Shown here in pieces: positions 12,080 to 22,085 of a stretch of DNA of 64,000 nucleotides; position 1 is the stretch's first letter; each line of letters opens with the position of its first letter. The position numbers and the translations under genes are program-made. This DNA is from Dillenia suffruticosa. Its lineage: Eukaryota; Streptophyta; Magnoliopsida; Dilleniales; Dilleniaceae. The stretch is from positions 16,395,001-16,459,000 of the forward strand of contig JAVTVX010000021.1 in NCBI GenBank assembly GCA_033439265.1, read 5' to 3'. The notes beneath the pieces are model-generated. The model was not told the origin of the DNA, made no database searches, and was given only the letters and a program-made list of their open reading frames with translations.

Positions 12080-12224
12080 ATTTATTTTTCCTAATCCAAC
12101 GTATGCTCTGATACCAATGTTGGAATTTAATTGATTCGATTCACATGCAGCGGAAGCATTCGAATCGAATCAATTAAATTCCAACATTGGTATCAGAGCA
12201 TACGTTGGATTAGGAAAAATAAAT
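12080..12224. repeat. perfect 63-bp inverted repeat spanning leader, PBS and U5 end
   Basis: Arms 12080-12142 and 12162-12224 are exact reverse complements over 63 nt, separated by a 19-nt loop. The left arm holds the normal leader start, PBS and the first 25 bp of the LTR (+ orientation). The right arm is an inverted second copy of all of this inside the LTR. It replaces the 17 bp at 5724-5740 seen in the other LTR. The outer junction shares ggaaaaa with the lost sequence. Confidence 0.97.
12104..12116 (-). other. primer binding site (initiator tRNA-Met)
   Basis: On the - strand the sequence tggtatcagagca, complementary to the 3' end of initiator tRNA-Met, lies one base from the LTR. An inverted duplicate is at 12188-12200 inside the LTR. 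Confidence 0.92.
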
Positions 12225-12592
12225 ATAGATCGGATATAGGGTATAAATACCTCGAATGTGTAGAGGCTCCAAAAGATCAATCGAACGTCCCTCGATCCGA
12301 TTTCGCGGTCGGGATGGTGATCACAAGGTTAGTCGAATCACCACCACAGTGTCACAACGCCGCAACCCTCAATCCGGTAATTTTAGCGACGGGGAAATTT
12401 TCCTTCACGAAAATTTCTCATTCCCTCATTCTATGTTTTTCTCTCTCAAAGAAAAAACATCAAGAACAACATTCTGTTTTTGTTACCTCAAAATTGGTTA
12501 ATTGGGAGAGGTTATTAAATCAAAATGGGAGTTATGGGAAGTTATCCCATAACCCCTCAAATGCCCCACGATGGGCAATATTAAAACCAATA
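12118..12592 (-). repeat. 5' LTR (right) of the Copia element, rearranged
   Basis: 475 bp, 40 bp longer than the left LTR. The first 46 bp and the last 372 bp align to the left LTR; the stretch between them is the inverted copy of the U5-PBS-leader junction. The insertion lies near the U5 end in element orientation. Confidence 0.93.
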
Positions 12593-12597
12593 CTAGG
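12593..12597. repeat. target-site duplication, right copy
   Basis: The sequence ctagg directly follows the right LTR and matches 5673-5677. Confidence 0.9.
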
Positions 12598-12863
12598 GAA
12601 GCCAAATAATCATTTATTTATAAGAAAAAAGATCTCTTGTTTGTGACGAAGACACCATGATTTCCAAGAAACCCATGTTGTACCATCTAAATCTTTTCTT
12701 TTTCCCAAAGAAGATCAAAATAATCCTCACACTAACAAAGCAAATTATTAGACATTTAAGATTTCCAAGTATCACAAACTGAGTTAAAGAGTTTCAAATT
12801 GTATGTGATCAAGAACCGATTGTGCAGAATTCAAAGAAATTCCATGCACTTGATAATTTATAG
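12598..12863. other. short intergenic or intronic stretch before the beta-galactosidase remnant
   Basis: No recognisable coding similarity. The expected upstream exons of the GH35 gene are not found here or left of the Copia element, so the N-terminal third of that gene has been lost. Confidence 0.45.
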
Positions 12864-15224
12864 ATTGAAAATGAGTACAACAACATCCAACTTGCATTCA
12901 AGGAAAAGGATGCCAACTACATTCAGTGGGCTGGAAACATGGCCCTAGGTCTTGATGCTGGTGTCCCATGGATCATGTACAAGCAAAAGGATGCCCCTGA
13001 TCCAGTGGTAAGCTCTCCGGATTCGTAAGTAAGCCAAGCAAGATGCTACTTTTGCCATGACACTTTTGGATACATAATGTTTTTAAGTATGACACCGATA
13101 AAGTGTATTTGTCACGCCCCGACCCGGGATCGTGAGCAGCCGCCAGTTACCCTGGATGCCGGTTATATTTTTACAGAAAATCGGGCAGAACCTCCCCATA
13201 TATCGGAGGTCTCCCATATTAAAATAAACCTGTTACCTGTCCAAAAGGGGCCATCCCGGCCTCAAAATGCATATATTATCCTCAACAACAAATCAGATCA
13301 TCCTACTGCACAATCCAGGGCAACGCAAGGCTAACAAACAATTCTCCACAGTCCTAACCACAGACCTCTACTGCCATGCCCCCGTCAAAGGCATGGACAG
13401 CCGCCAGTCGCCCCTCCTGTGATTTAGATGAGGCACCGAGCGATCCTAGAGGACAATTCTAAGACATGACACATTCCCAAATACAGACGCAACGAAAAAG
13501 AAATGCCTCAATGCAATGTCATGCAGTGACATGAGAGTTCCACAATTTAAATGTCCATATTTATACAGTCATCCCAGAATTATAAAAATGGTCATCTATA
13601 GACCTCAGAATACAAATACATCACCAATACAAATTTGCAGCGGAAATATACAATAATTCCTCAAGTCCAGGCCTGATCTCCCAAAGAAACTGAGCGTCCT
13701 AAAAGCGACACTCCTTGTCAAATACTATCTCTGAAACAAAAGGGAAATGAGGGGTGAGTACTCGGGAAAGAATACTCAGTGAGTGAGTGGGTCAATGCAG
13801 TCATCAAATATGGAGTGTGAAACTGGAGTGTCAAAATATAAGTATATAAATAATATTTCAAATCATCATGCTCTTCATTTCAACAATATATCATTTCACG
13901 CATTTTCAAGTCAAATATGCATCCAAAGCACTGTCATTAAAATCATAGAGCTGCCAGCCGAAAATGTCCTGGCAGAGGTCTACCGCGACCTATGACAGGC
14001 GCACCGGGGGTGTTATATGCAAATTTCTTTAAAGTGCTCTCTACCCCGGCGTTGGCGACGAACCTCGTCCAGGTGCTAGACTTGGAGAGGATATCCAATC
14101 CAAATCCAAATCCTCCCCCTTTCGGGTTCAACCTGGCTAGTACCGTGTAGATAATCAAATCACGACAACTCGTGGGATACCCCAGGCCTAGGCATATCCG
14201 GACGCCACCAAAGCGCCTCTCACGGTGTCCTTCGTAGCTACGGAACAATACATATCAAAGCCCTCAAGGCCAACGGTTCACAAAATGGCACATTATACAT
14301 TTCAACCACATGGATGCATAATTTCATAATTCAATACAGTTTTTTTTTGACACTCCAACGGTTCACAAAAGTCAATTTTAAAATCGGTCAAAACATTTCC
14401 AACATACGACAAATCATGCTCATTATTAAAATGTTGTAAAACAGGATTTACATATTAAACAAAAGCATTGAAATAAATCCCACTCACAGTTTTGGGGAAG
14501 GTAGCGCACTCCCCAATAACACCAAAATACGTAAAACAAGGCGCCCCTCAATCGAGTCACCAAAATAGCCAACCTAATCAATCATCACGATTTTTATCAA
14601 TTTCCGACTATTTCAGGATTTATCGTTTTTTTTTCTTAATTCGTACGAACCCTAAATTCCTCAATTTATAAACAAATCAACTAATGCTACCTAATTTGAC
14701 AAAGTTTATTCAAGGGTTGAAGAGATTTCATTTCTCTCACCTAGGATTCTTCGGATCTCAGATTTAACATTCGTTCGCCCGTCGGTTTGGTCTAAAACCT
14801 GAATGTTTCCAAATTTGAAACAATTGCGAACAATTTAAGTCCAATTACTAAAGAGATTCGAAACCCAAGTGCGAAAAATCGAAACTTAGAGTCATTTACC
14901 TTCGCAGAGGCTCACGGACTGTCACGGGCCGTCGCGGGCCGTGGGCCGCGGGCTGATGGGCTGGCGGGCCTGGTGGGCCTGGTGGGCCGCGGGCCGGACT
15001 GGGCCGCGTGCTGGACTGGGCCGCAGTGGTTAGGGTCGCACTCGCGAGCTGGATCGAGCACTCAGGCAGTGGGTCGCACGCTGGAGCGCTTGCGCTCGTG
15101 CTGGAGGTGCGCAGGGGCTCGGGCAGAGGCGCGCAAGGGTGCGCTGGGGTCGCGCTCTGGGTGTCGCGCGCTGATCGAGCGCTGCTCGCGGGCTGCTCAC
15201 ACTGGGCTGGTGCTGGGCTGGCGC

Positions 15225-15318
15225 TGGGCTCGCGCGTTGGTCTCGCGCGCTGGGCTCGCGCGTTGGTCTCGCGCGCTGGGCTCGCGCGTTGGTCTCGCGC
15301 GCTGGGCTCGCGCTGGGG
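15225..15318. repeat. 26-bp tandem repeat, about 3.6 copies
   Basis: Unit begins tctcgcgcgctgggctcgcg at 15241 and recurs at 15267 and, with a changed end, at 15293; a partial copy precedes it from 15225. It lies in the CpG-rich part of the LTR-type unit. Confidence 0.9.
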
Positions 15319-15470
15319 CGCGCTGGGGCTCGTGCTACGGCGTGCTCGAGCGATCGCGTGCTCACGCGAGGGAGGGTCGCGCTGCAGCGCTCGCGCGCTC
15401 ACGAGGAAGACTGCGCGGTGGCGCTAGCGCTCGCGCGGAGATGATCGCGCGGCTGTGTTCGCGCTCGCTG

Positions 15471-15552
15471 AGGATTGGAGATCGCGCTGCAGTCGCGCGC
15501 TCGCAGAGGATTGGAGATCGCGCTGCAGTCGCGCGCTCGCAGAGGATTGGAG
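15471..15552. repeat. 36-bp tandem repeat, about 2.3 copies
   Basis: Unit begins aggattggagatcgcgctgc at 15471, repeats exactly at 15507 and starts a third time at 15543. It lies in the same CpG-rich block. Confidence 0.92.
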
Positions 15553-15932
15553 CAGCGACGGCCACGGCGCACTCGTGGGAGGAAGATCGTGCGGCTGATT
15601 CGGGCGGTCGCTCGCGGCGGAGGATCGGGAGAAGAGAGAAGAAAAGGAGAGAGGAGAAGAGAGAGAGAGAAGAGAGAAGATAGGGGAAAGAGAGAGAGAA
15701 AATTGGGCTTTAAGCCCTAATTTTGTGTTTTTTTTTTTTTTTTTTTTAATTGGGTATTACAGTATTATCCTCTATCCTTTGCCAACGGTGTTTTCTTTGC
15801 AATTTGCAGATCAACACATGCAATGGAAGGCATTGTGGAGAGACCTCACCGGTCCCAACAGTCCAGACAAGCCTTCTCTCTGGACTGAGAACTCAACTGC
15901 TCAGTATATGACTCTTTTTACGTTATAACCTA

Positions 15933-16619
15933 TTGTAGGTAGGTTTGACTTCACATATAATGGTTCTACTAACTCGAATAGGATGGCTTGGCCATCGAGT
16001 GTTCTCAATCGAAGAGACCTACAAAAAGACCGTACGGGGATACTATAACGGGGAGACTCCGGTGCTCAAGTTAGAGAGCAATTTTAAAAAAGAAGAAAAC
16101 AGACTGATAATGAGAAAGAAAAGGAGAGAGCCAGAGCTTTGTATATTTTGTGTACTTTGTATAGGTCGAGAGGAGTCACCTGAGTGGTAGATGTTAGACG
16201 GTAGATGTATTAAAACTTATTAAACTTTCGCTTGCAAGAGTCATGTGTATGTAGAATGAACAAACCCTAGTTTCTTTATGAAAGTGTCCCAGGGAATCAA
16301 ATCGTAAAATTCTCAAAAATTACAAAATCTTACCTGTTTAGGAAGGTCAGATTATTGTAAAAATTCTTTTGCTCATCGGCTACGATAGATCTCCTTTCTA
16401 CTTATGTAAGATTCTCTCCATCTTTTTAGAAAAAACGAATATCTCTACAGCAAATTGAGCAATTTACACCGAGCACCGAAGAAACCTAAAGACTGACTGA
16501 TTGAGGTGTCGAGTAGTTGGCTATTGAATGAGGAGAGGTCGGTAAATACCGACGAGGTCTGTTGATGAGCCACGGGCCGGATAGGTCTGGGCCCCACACG
16601 ATTTGGGCCATGTACCATC
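15933..16619. mobile_element. 0.7-kb insertion flanked by ataaccta
   Basis: The beta-galactosidase intron contains ataaccta at 15925-15932 and again at 16620-16627, bracketing 687 bp unrelated to the gene. Its left part is GC-richer and contains direct sequence such as gagactccggtgctcaagtt near 16056, and its right part has gggccccacacgatttgggcc near 16588. No open frame of note. Eight bp would suit a hAT-like target duplication, but the ends are not typical of hAT and exact borders could shift by a base or two. Class unresolved. Confidence 0.5.
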
Positions 16620-18937
16620 ATAACCTAATATGGTTCTCCATTTTGCGAATGCTAATTGACCTTTTTTGGTGTTACAGGTACCGAGTATTTGGTGATCCAC
16701 TATCTCAAAGATCAGCAGAAGATCTTGCTTTCTCAGTCACCCTATTATTTGCCAAGAATGGAACACTCACCAACTACTACATGGTAGGAAGGCATATGTA
16801 TGCATTTGATGATTTACAGTACAAAGTAGGCAAAAAAAGATTATAATATTTTGTATGCACATTTTTGTAGTATCATGGCAGTACAAACTTTGGTAAGATT
16901 TCCTCAACATTATCCAAAACTTGCTACTATGATGAAGCCCCTCTTGATGAAGACGGTAAGCAATCTTGAAGTTCATCTGAAGTGAAAAAGGAAGGATGAC
17001 TGAAAATATATGATTGGCTTCCTCTGTGATGTGCTTAGGCTTGTTGAGGGAACCCCAATATGGTCATCTGAGGGACTTGCACAATGCTTTCAAATTGTCG
17101 AAGAAGGCTTTGTTCTGGGGAGAACCCAAAGTAGATGTTTTAAGTAATAAACTAGAGGTAATTAAACACGTGGACACACACAGATACACAGCATGATGCT
17201 TTGTACCTTATGAACTTTTAACATTAATGAACACACGTATAGTAAAGGCATAGACTAAATATGTGAATGGCGTGCTGGTGAGATACTTTGAGAAGCCTGG
17301 ATCAGATATGTGTGGCACTCTTGATCAACAGCCATCCCAAAATTCCAGCAACAATCACATGGAGGAGCCAATCGTACTTCCTGCCATGCCGATCCATTAG
17401 CATTCTCCCCGATTGCAAGATAGTTGTACCCAACACCAAAACGGTAAAGTCCTTCCAACTCTCTGCAAATTAGTATTGTAGAAAGATCATCAATTTTGAT
17501 TGAGAATCAATGATTATGTTTCCTGGTGACACAGATTGTCACTAAGCATAGTCTAAGGAACTTCCATGCCTCAGATCTAGCAAACAGTAACCACCATGGG
17601 AAATGACACAAGAAACCTTCCCAACAGTCCAGAGCACCCCAATGCAGGAAAAACAGCCACGTGAACTCCATAGTCTGCCTAAAGATACCAGAGACTATGG
17701 TTGGTACGCTACAATGATGGAATTGGGCCCGGAAGACCTTCTTCCATGGAGAAAGTTTGCTGTCCCAATCTTGCAAGTTGTTGGTCATGCTCTGCATGCT
17801 TTTGTCAATGGAGGGTATGTAGGAATGTTTTGGCCTTGTTGCAGATTAGGTGACGAATGGCTGCTAGAATGGCTGCTAGACATTTAGTTTGCATGATCAT
17901 TCATGATTTGACATCAAACAAAACAGTCCTATATTTGCGAGACTCAGACCCTGATGTAGATAATGGCTTCTTTTTCGATCATCTGACTCTGGCTTTTTTT
18001 TTTTTTTTCAAGGATCTTATCACGGAAGCCATGCTGAGAAGAGCTTTGTCTTGAAAAAGCCTATTAAGTTTGAGAGATCGGAGTCAATCACATTGCTTTG
18101 TTGGGCAACCTTGTTGGATTACCCGTAAGTAAATCAAACAAGTGTAAGCTTTTAATCTTGCTCAATTCTAATAGAGTTCTTTCAATTTTCACCGTTTGTA
18201 GAACAGCGGTGTCTACTTGGAGAGGAGGCTTGCTGGAGTTCATGACGTGCAGATTCAGGGATTGAATACCGGAACCATTGATCTTACACTCAATAGTTGG
18301 GGACACAAGGTACTTGAAAGGATCAAAATACAAAGCAAATGGCTTCAATTTTTTGGCCTAATCAAATACGGTCTATAAAACAATGCAGGTTCGCTTGGAT
18401 GGAGAGAAAGTGCCTCTCTTTACAGAAGAAGGATCACAGAAAGCCAAGTGGCAGAAAGCCAGACCCGCAAAGGCTCTTTTATGGTACAAGGAAAAGTTGC
18501 TCTGTAATACATGATTGGAAAGTTGGAAAACTCTTTATTTTATTTTATTTTTTCCTGTTTGAACATAAGATGATTTGATTGTTGTTCTTGTGTTACAGAC
18601 ATACTTCGATGCACCAGAAGGAACATCGCCTGTGGCTTGTAATCTATCCAACATGGGTAAAGGTATGGCTTGGGTCAATGGTCACGGCCTTGGCCAATAC
18701 ATCTCTCTCCTGTCGGTAAACCTACTCAATCCAAGCAAGTCTTAGAAGATTTGATCATGCATGATCTAATTGTCTTATCAATTTGATAAGCAAGATATCA
18801 TAAGCTAGTACATTTTCTGTAGGTACCACATTCCAAGAACCTTCTTGAATGAAAAGAAGAACCTCTTGGTCCTTGAGGAAGAAGGTGGTAACTCGGAAAA
18901 GATCCAGTTCCCAAAAAGGAGAGAGAAAAAAAATTGA

Positions 18938-19456
18938 GAAACGGTGAAAAGAAAAAACTTATGGTGATTGTATGTACAGAAATTACATGATTAAGAAGAT
19001 GGAGAAAATTATAAAAAGTTTAAAGTATTGTAAATTGGGGAAAAAAATCCAAAGAATGTGATAAATACAAATCGATATGCATTTTTTTTTAAATGTCCTG
19101 TAATGTGTTTTAAGTAACAAAAAAAGATTTAGAGTTTCTAGGTATATGTGGGAGAGTATATAATTCAAGGGTAATAACTAATCGCTCTATATTATCAATA
19201 TAGAACCATCATGATAGGGAATGTTGAGAGATAAGATGGGATTCAAAAAATTTTTTATTTTAATTGAAAAAATATTATCAATAGAACAAAGTAAAACAAA
19301 AACAAAATTAAACTAAAAAAAGCAAAATTTTTTTTTTTTTTTTTAATTTAGAGCGAATAATGTTCTGTTGCCACATTAAACAAATCCCATATCAAACATC
19401 ATAAATAAATTCACACAAAATACTCATTTCTTACGAGACAGGCAAATGCTCTATAT
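18938..19456. other. intergenic between beta-galactosidase remnant and O-methyltransferase
   Basis: AT-rich. The 19200-19245 stretch is the part that recurs beside the broken methyltransferase copy near 4300. T runs occur near 19082 and 19330. No gene seen. Confidence 0.6.
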
Positions 19457-20810
19457 TTAAAGATAGGCCTCGATGACTGACTGAACAGCAGGAATAGATT
19501 TCACGGTGTAGTGACTAAATCCAGCCTCTAAAATCACATTTTCCCATTCTTTCAATGTCCTTTCTTTGCCTTTGTTAGTATGAGCCATCATGACCATATC
19601 AAGCATCAGCCTCACATGTTCAAGCTTGTCATCTTCCCCGTCTTCTTCTTTCACTACTGCTTCTACAATTATCACCTTGCCTTTCTCCTTCGGAATTGCC
19701 TCTCTACAACTTTTCAGGATTTCGATGCACTCATCATCTCCCCAGTCATGCAAGACCCACTAGAATAATTCATAAGTGTCCACATATTAACAATAATGAA
19801 TAGTTTTAAACAATCAGAACGGAAAAAAAAAAAAAAAACATCAAGTCAGCATGATGTTAAGATGGTAAGTCGAATTCAGACCACAGGTAGTTTAACCCCA
19901 AAATTTGATTTACTTTACTTTCTAACCCAATAAATAAGATTTCTCTTTTTAACAGAAGTAACGTTAGTACAGTTGATCCTAATTAGCTTGAGACATGAGA
20001 AAGAGTTGAGTTAGCAGTAGTTACCATGATAAAAGCGGCATCGGCTTGTGGAACGCTGTTGAACATGTCTCCTCCAACATGTGTAATCCCATCACATGCC
20101 GGTGCAACAGTTGCAACATGGGGAAGATCAAAGTTAATGCCTTTGATCCAGGGAAATGCCTTCACCAACAAGCAAAGAGCCGTTCCATTCCCTCCTCCAA
20201 CATCAACCAAAGTACTAATTCCTTCAAATATCTCCGGACAACCATTTACAATAGCAGAGATCGCAACTCTAGCATCACAAGCCATGGCATTGTCGATTAG
20301 TTTGCTATGAGCAGGATTTGCTGCTGCATAGCTCCATACATCTTCACCATGAGTAGACTTGAAAGCAGGGGATCCATTAGCTATAACTCTTGATGATAGA
20401 CCGTGCCATGGTGCCAACATTGGTGGGCTACTCTCTAGCAGGATAAAAGCAGCCATGTTTCTATCTCCACTTTTTGTCATTCGACGAGAAATGGCTGTTT
20501 GGACATAGCCCATTGAACCATCGGTCATGGATTGTTGTTTAAAGACCTTACCATGAACCAGGAATCTCATGATACGGTAGAGAAAGGGAGGCGAGCAATT
20601 GAGAATTGAACAGAGTTGGGAGAGAGTTACGGGATGTTCTTGGCCTTCCAACACATCGGGTATGCCAAGCTCAATTGCACACTTCACTGCGGCAATCTCA
20701 GTGTATCCAAATACGTATTTCCATATTTCAACCTCAGCTTGTACTTCCTCTAATTCCTCCAATCTTGTTGCCTCTTTACCTGAATCTCCCATCTCTCTCT
20801 CTCTCTCCAT
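19457..20810 (-). CDS. plant class I (COMT-type) O-methyltransferase
   Basis: Transfers a methyl group from S-adenosylmethionine to a hydroxyl of a small aromatic molecule in the cytosol. Exon 1 is 20025-20810 and exon 2 is 19457-19759, with a 265-bp GT-AG intron, giving 362 aa. The N-terminal dimerisation domain spans about residues 20-110 (EIWKYVFGYTEIA, LYRIMRFL). The SAM site is LVDVGGGNG at 201-209, with FDLPHV at 227-232 and GGDMF at 246-250. The catalytic histidine is H266 in WVLHDWGDDE at the start of exon 2, where plant genes of this family usually have their intron. The substrate cannot be read from sequence; related plant proteins act on flavonoids, alkaloids or N-acetylserotonin. 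The first ATG opens into a GA repeat (MEREREMGD), so M7 is an alternative start. A broken copy lies at 4298-4910. Confidence 0.93.
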
Positions 20811-22085
20811 TGTTCAGGTGATGCTCTCCAGCATGGCATTTCAGAAGAAAGCACTGTTGTGTTGTAGCCTACTTGACAGTCTCACTGCAAAAGTGGACCC
20901 TCAATATTTAACTTGTATGATATTACAGGTATGGCGTGATGCATGCGCTGCATCTAAAAAGCTGTGTTTAACCTTAATTTAATCACAAGTAGGAATAAGA
21001 ATCTTTATGAACAGGACAATAAGCGTGGTTAAACGAATGGTCGGCCATTAAAAATATGCTGGTTGGCCATTAAAAAATACATTATCGCAATAACTTTGGA
21101 ATTCATCAAAAACAAACTGATACCTTTTGTTGAATGGCCAAGTACTCTGTTTCTTTTTTAACTAGAAGTCTCGAGTTTGAATCCTAAAAACGAAAAAAAA
21201 AAGATTTATGAGAGTTGATCCCTAAAATGGTCCTCACAATACTCAAACCAGATTAATCAAATAAAACTCAGATACCGATAAAAAAAAAAAAAACAGTAGA
21301 GAGCAGCTCTAATAGTGACGTGAAATTTTTGATTGACCGGCCTAAAATTGCTCGATATAGAATACACTTCACAAACACCAGCGAGGACGGATAAAACTGG
21401 CGAATAAAAGTATAGGTAAATTATGGGCATGCTGTCAGATGCCCATGGGGTAGGGTGAGGTATACTAAAGGAAATTTAAGTTGAAAATCATAAAGTACAC
21501 TAATTTGGTTAGCTTCAACAGGATACTAAAAATGGTGAAGTACACTAACTTGGTTGATTCAACAGGAAACTAACATCAAAAGACCAACTTCTTCAACTGT
21601 CCCACTGCACCAAAGCATAATCCAATATCAGTTAAAGCTCCTTGTTGCAATATGGCCTACCATCATTGAAATGCCAACCGCAAATTAACAGTTAAACAGG
21701 CGTAGTTAAAATTTTTCTTATGCAAGCAACATTTTTGGAGTTAGAATTTTTTAAATTACACATAAATTTATTTTTCTAAAAATTTCAGGAGGCGTCTACC
21801 CCCTCTCGTGGCCCTTGGCTTCACAGCATAGCTAGATATGAGATTTGCCTAATGGGAGTCCCACAAAAGGTCTCTTCCTAGAATTCCCCCCCCCCGGGAA
21901 TTTTTCATCCTTAAGTATGGTCTATTTACAGCTCAATAGTTCACCATGGTTTGGTATATTTGATAGGCAAATGTGGTTAAAAATTTCTCTGAGATTTACA
22001 ATATAAATTGGAAGAGGAACAAAAAACCGCAGTAATTAACTAACATTAATCATGACATGAAGGCCCTCCAATTACAAGAACTCAC
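20811..22085. other. intergenic; contains a SINE-like unit
   Basis: Upstream region of the O-methyltransferase gene; a TTAAATA motif on the - strand near 20904-20910 could be its TATA box. A SINE-like unit lies at about 21120-21292. A C-run palindrome gaattcccc..gggaattt lies near 21880-21905. No gene. Confidence 0.55.
21120..21292 (+). repeat. SINE-like repeat, copy 1
   Basis: An A-box-like tggccaagtact near 21136 and a B-box-like gagtttgaatcct at 21173-21185 are spaced about as in tRNA-derived elements. An oligo(A) run closes the unit near 21280-21292. The part after the B box (tgatccctaaaat, ctcacaatactcaaacc, gattaatc) matches 53085-53150 in order and spacing. Confidence 0.5.

Larger units (their letters stand above)
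5678..12592 (-). mobile_element. full-length Copia-type LTR retrotransposon, coding region broken
   Basis: A 6.9-kb element flanked by the 5-bp target-site duplication ctagg (5673-5677 and 12593-12597). Its 5' end is on the right: LTR 12118-12592, then a PBS complementary to initiator tRNA-Met at 12104-12116. A GC-rich leader follows, then remnants of gag, integrase, RT and RNase H read on the - strand, a polypurine tract at 6113-6123 and the 3' LTR 5678-6112. LTR ends are TGTTGG and CCAATA, so one terminal CA has become TA. Motifs are out of frame with one another and interrupted by many stops. Apart from one rearranged stretch the two LTRs show one substitution (5848 versus 12328), so insertion is recent even though the coding part is decayed. 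Confidence 0.93.
13110..15761. mobile_element. 2.65-kb LTR-type unit (probable solo LTR or non-autonomous element)
   Basis: Inserted in a beta-galactosidase intron with the target duplication gtatt at 13105-13109 and 15762-15766. Ends are TGTCACGCCC and GGGTATTACA, an imperfect inverted pair beginning TG and ending CA as in LTRs. No gag, pol, transposase, PBS or internal LTR copies are visible. The interior has an AT-rich left part, a CpG-rich block at about 14900-15640 and a T run near the end. The size and lack of coding sequence fit a long solo LTR, probably of a Gypsy-type family, or a non-autonomous LTR element. Orientation is uncertain. Confidence 0.75.
12864..18937 (+). pseudogene. GH35 beta-galactosidase pseudogene
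   Basis: Exon remnants of a plant cell-wall beta-galactosidase occur in correct order: 12864-13007 ([20 protein letters not shown]), 15810-15903 (INTCNG, then SLWTEN), 16678-16783 (YRVFGDP, NYYM), 16871-16955 (YHGSTNFG, YYDEAPLDE), 17039-17157 (GLLREPQYGHLRDLH), about 17263-17443 (ARYFEKPG, SISILPDC), 17535-about 17820 (DYGWYATMMEL, HAFVNGGYVG), about 18010-18120 (HGSHAEKSFVL), 18203-18309 (GVYLERRLAG), about 18388-18490 (VRLDGEKVPLF), about 18600-18716 (TYFDAPEGTSPVA) and about 18823-18937 (YHIPRTFLNEKKNLL). The likely catalytic-acid (IENEY) and nucleophile (WTEN) glutamates survive. Frame breaks occur after CGE in the second exon and around residues WEMTQET in the seventh; the N-terminal exons are absent. 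Introns retain GT-AG borders, so it is an unprocessed pseudogene. Confidence 0.93.

Noticed and set aside
12104..12116. tRNA-Met similarity
   Set aside because: Only the 13-nt primer-binding complement is present, not a tRNA gene.
12080..12224. Fold-back read as a microRNA or siRNA hairpin gene
   Set aside because: The arms are identical to the LTR-PBS junction of the host element, so origin by template switching explains it. Small RNAs might still arise from it, but nothing in the sequence marks a dedicated gene.
13077..13334. 85-codon + frame at the left end of the 2.65-kb unit
   Set aside because: Lies across the terminal LTR-like sequence and has no domain.
14896..15720. Long open frames on both strands (up to 236 codons) rich in Arg, Ala, Ser and Gly
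   Set aside because: They exist on several overlapping frames because the CpG-rich repeat lacks stop codons. The translations are low-complexity and contain the tandem repeats, so they are not genes.
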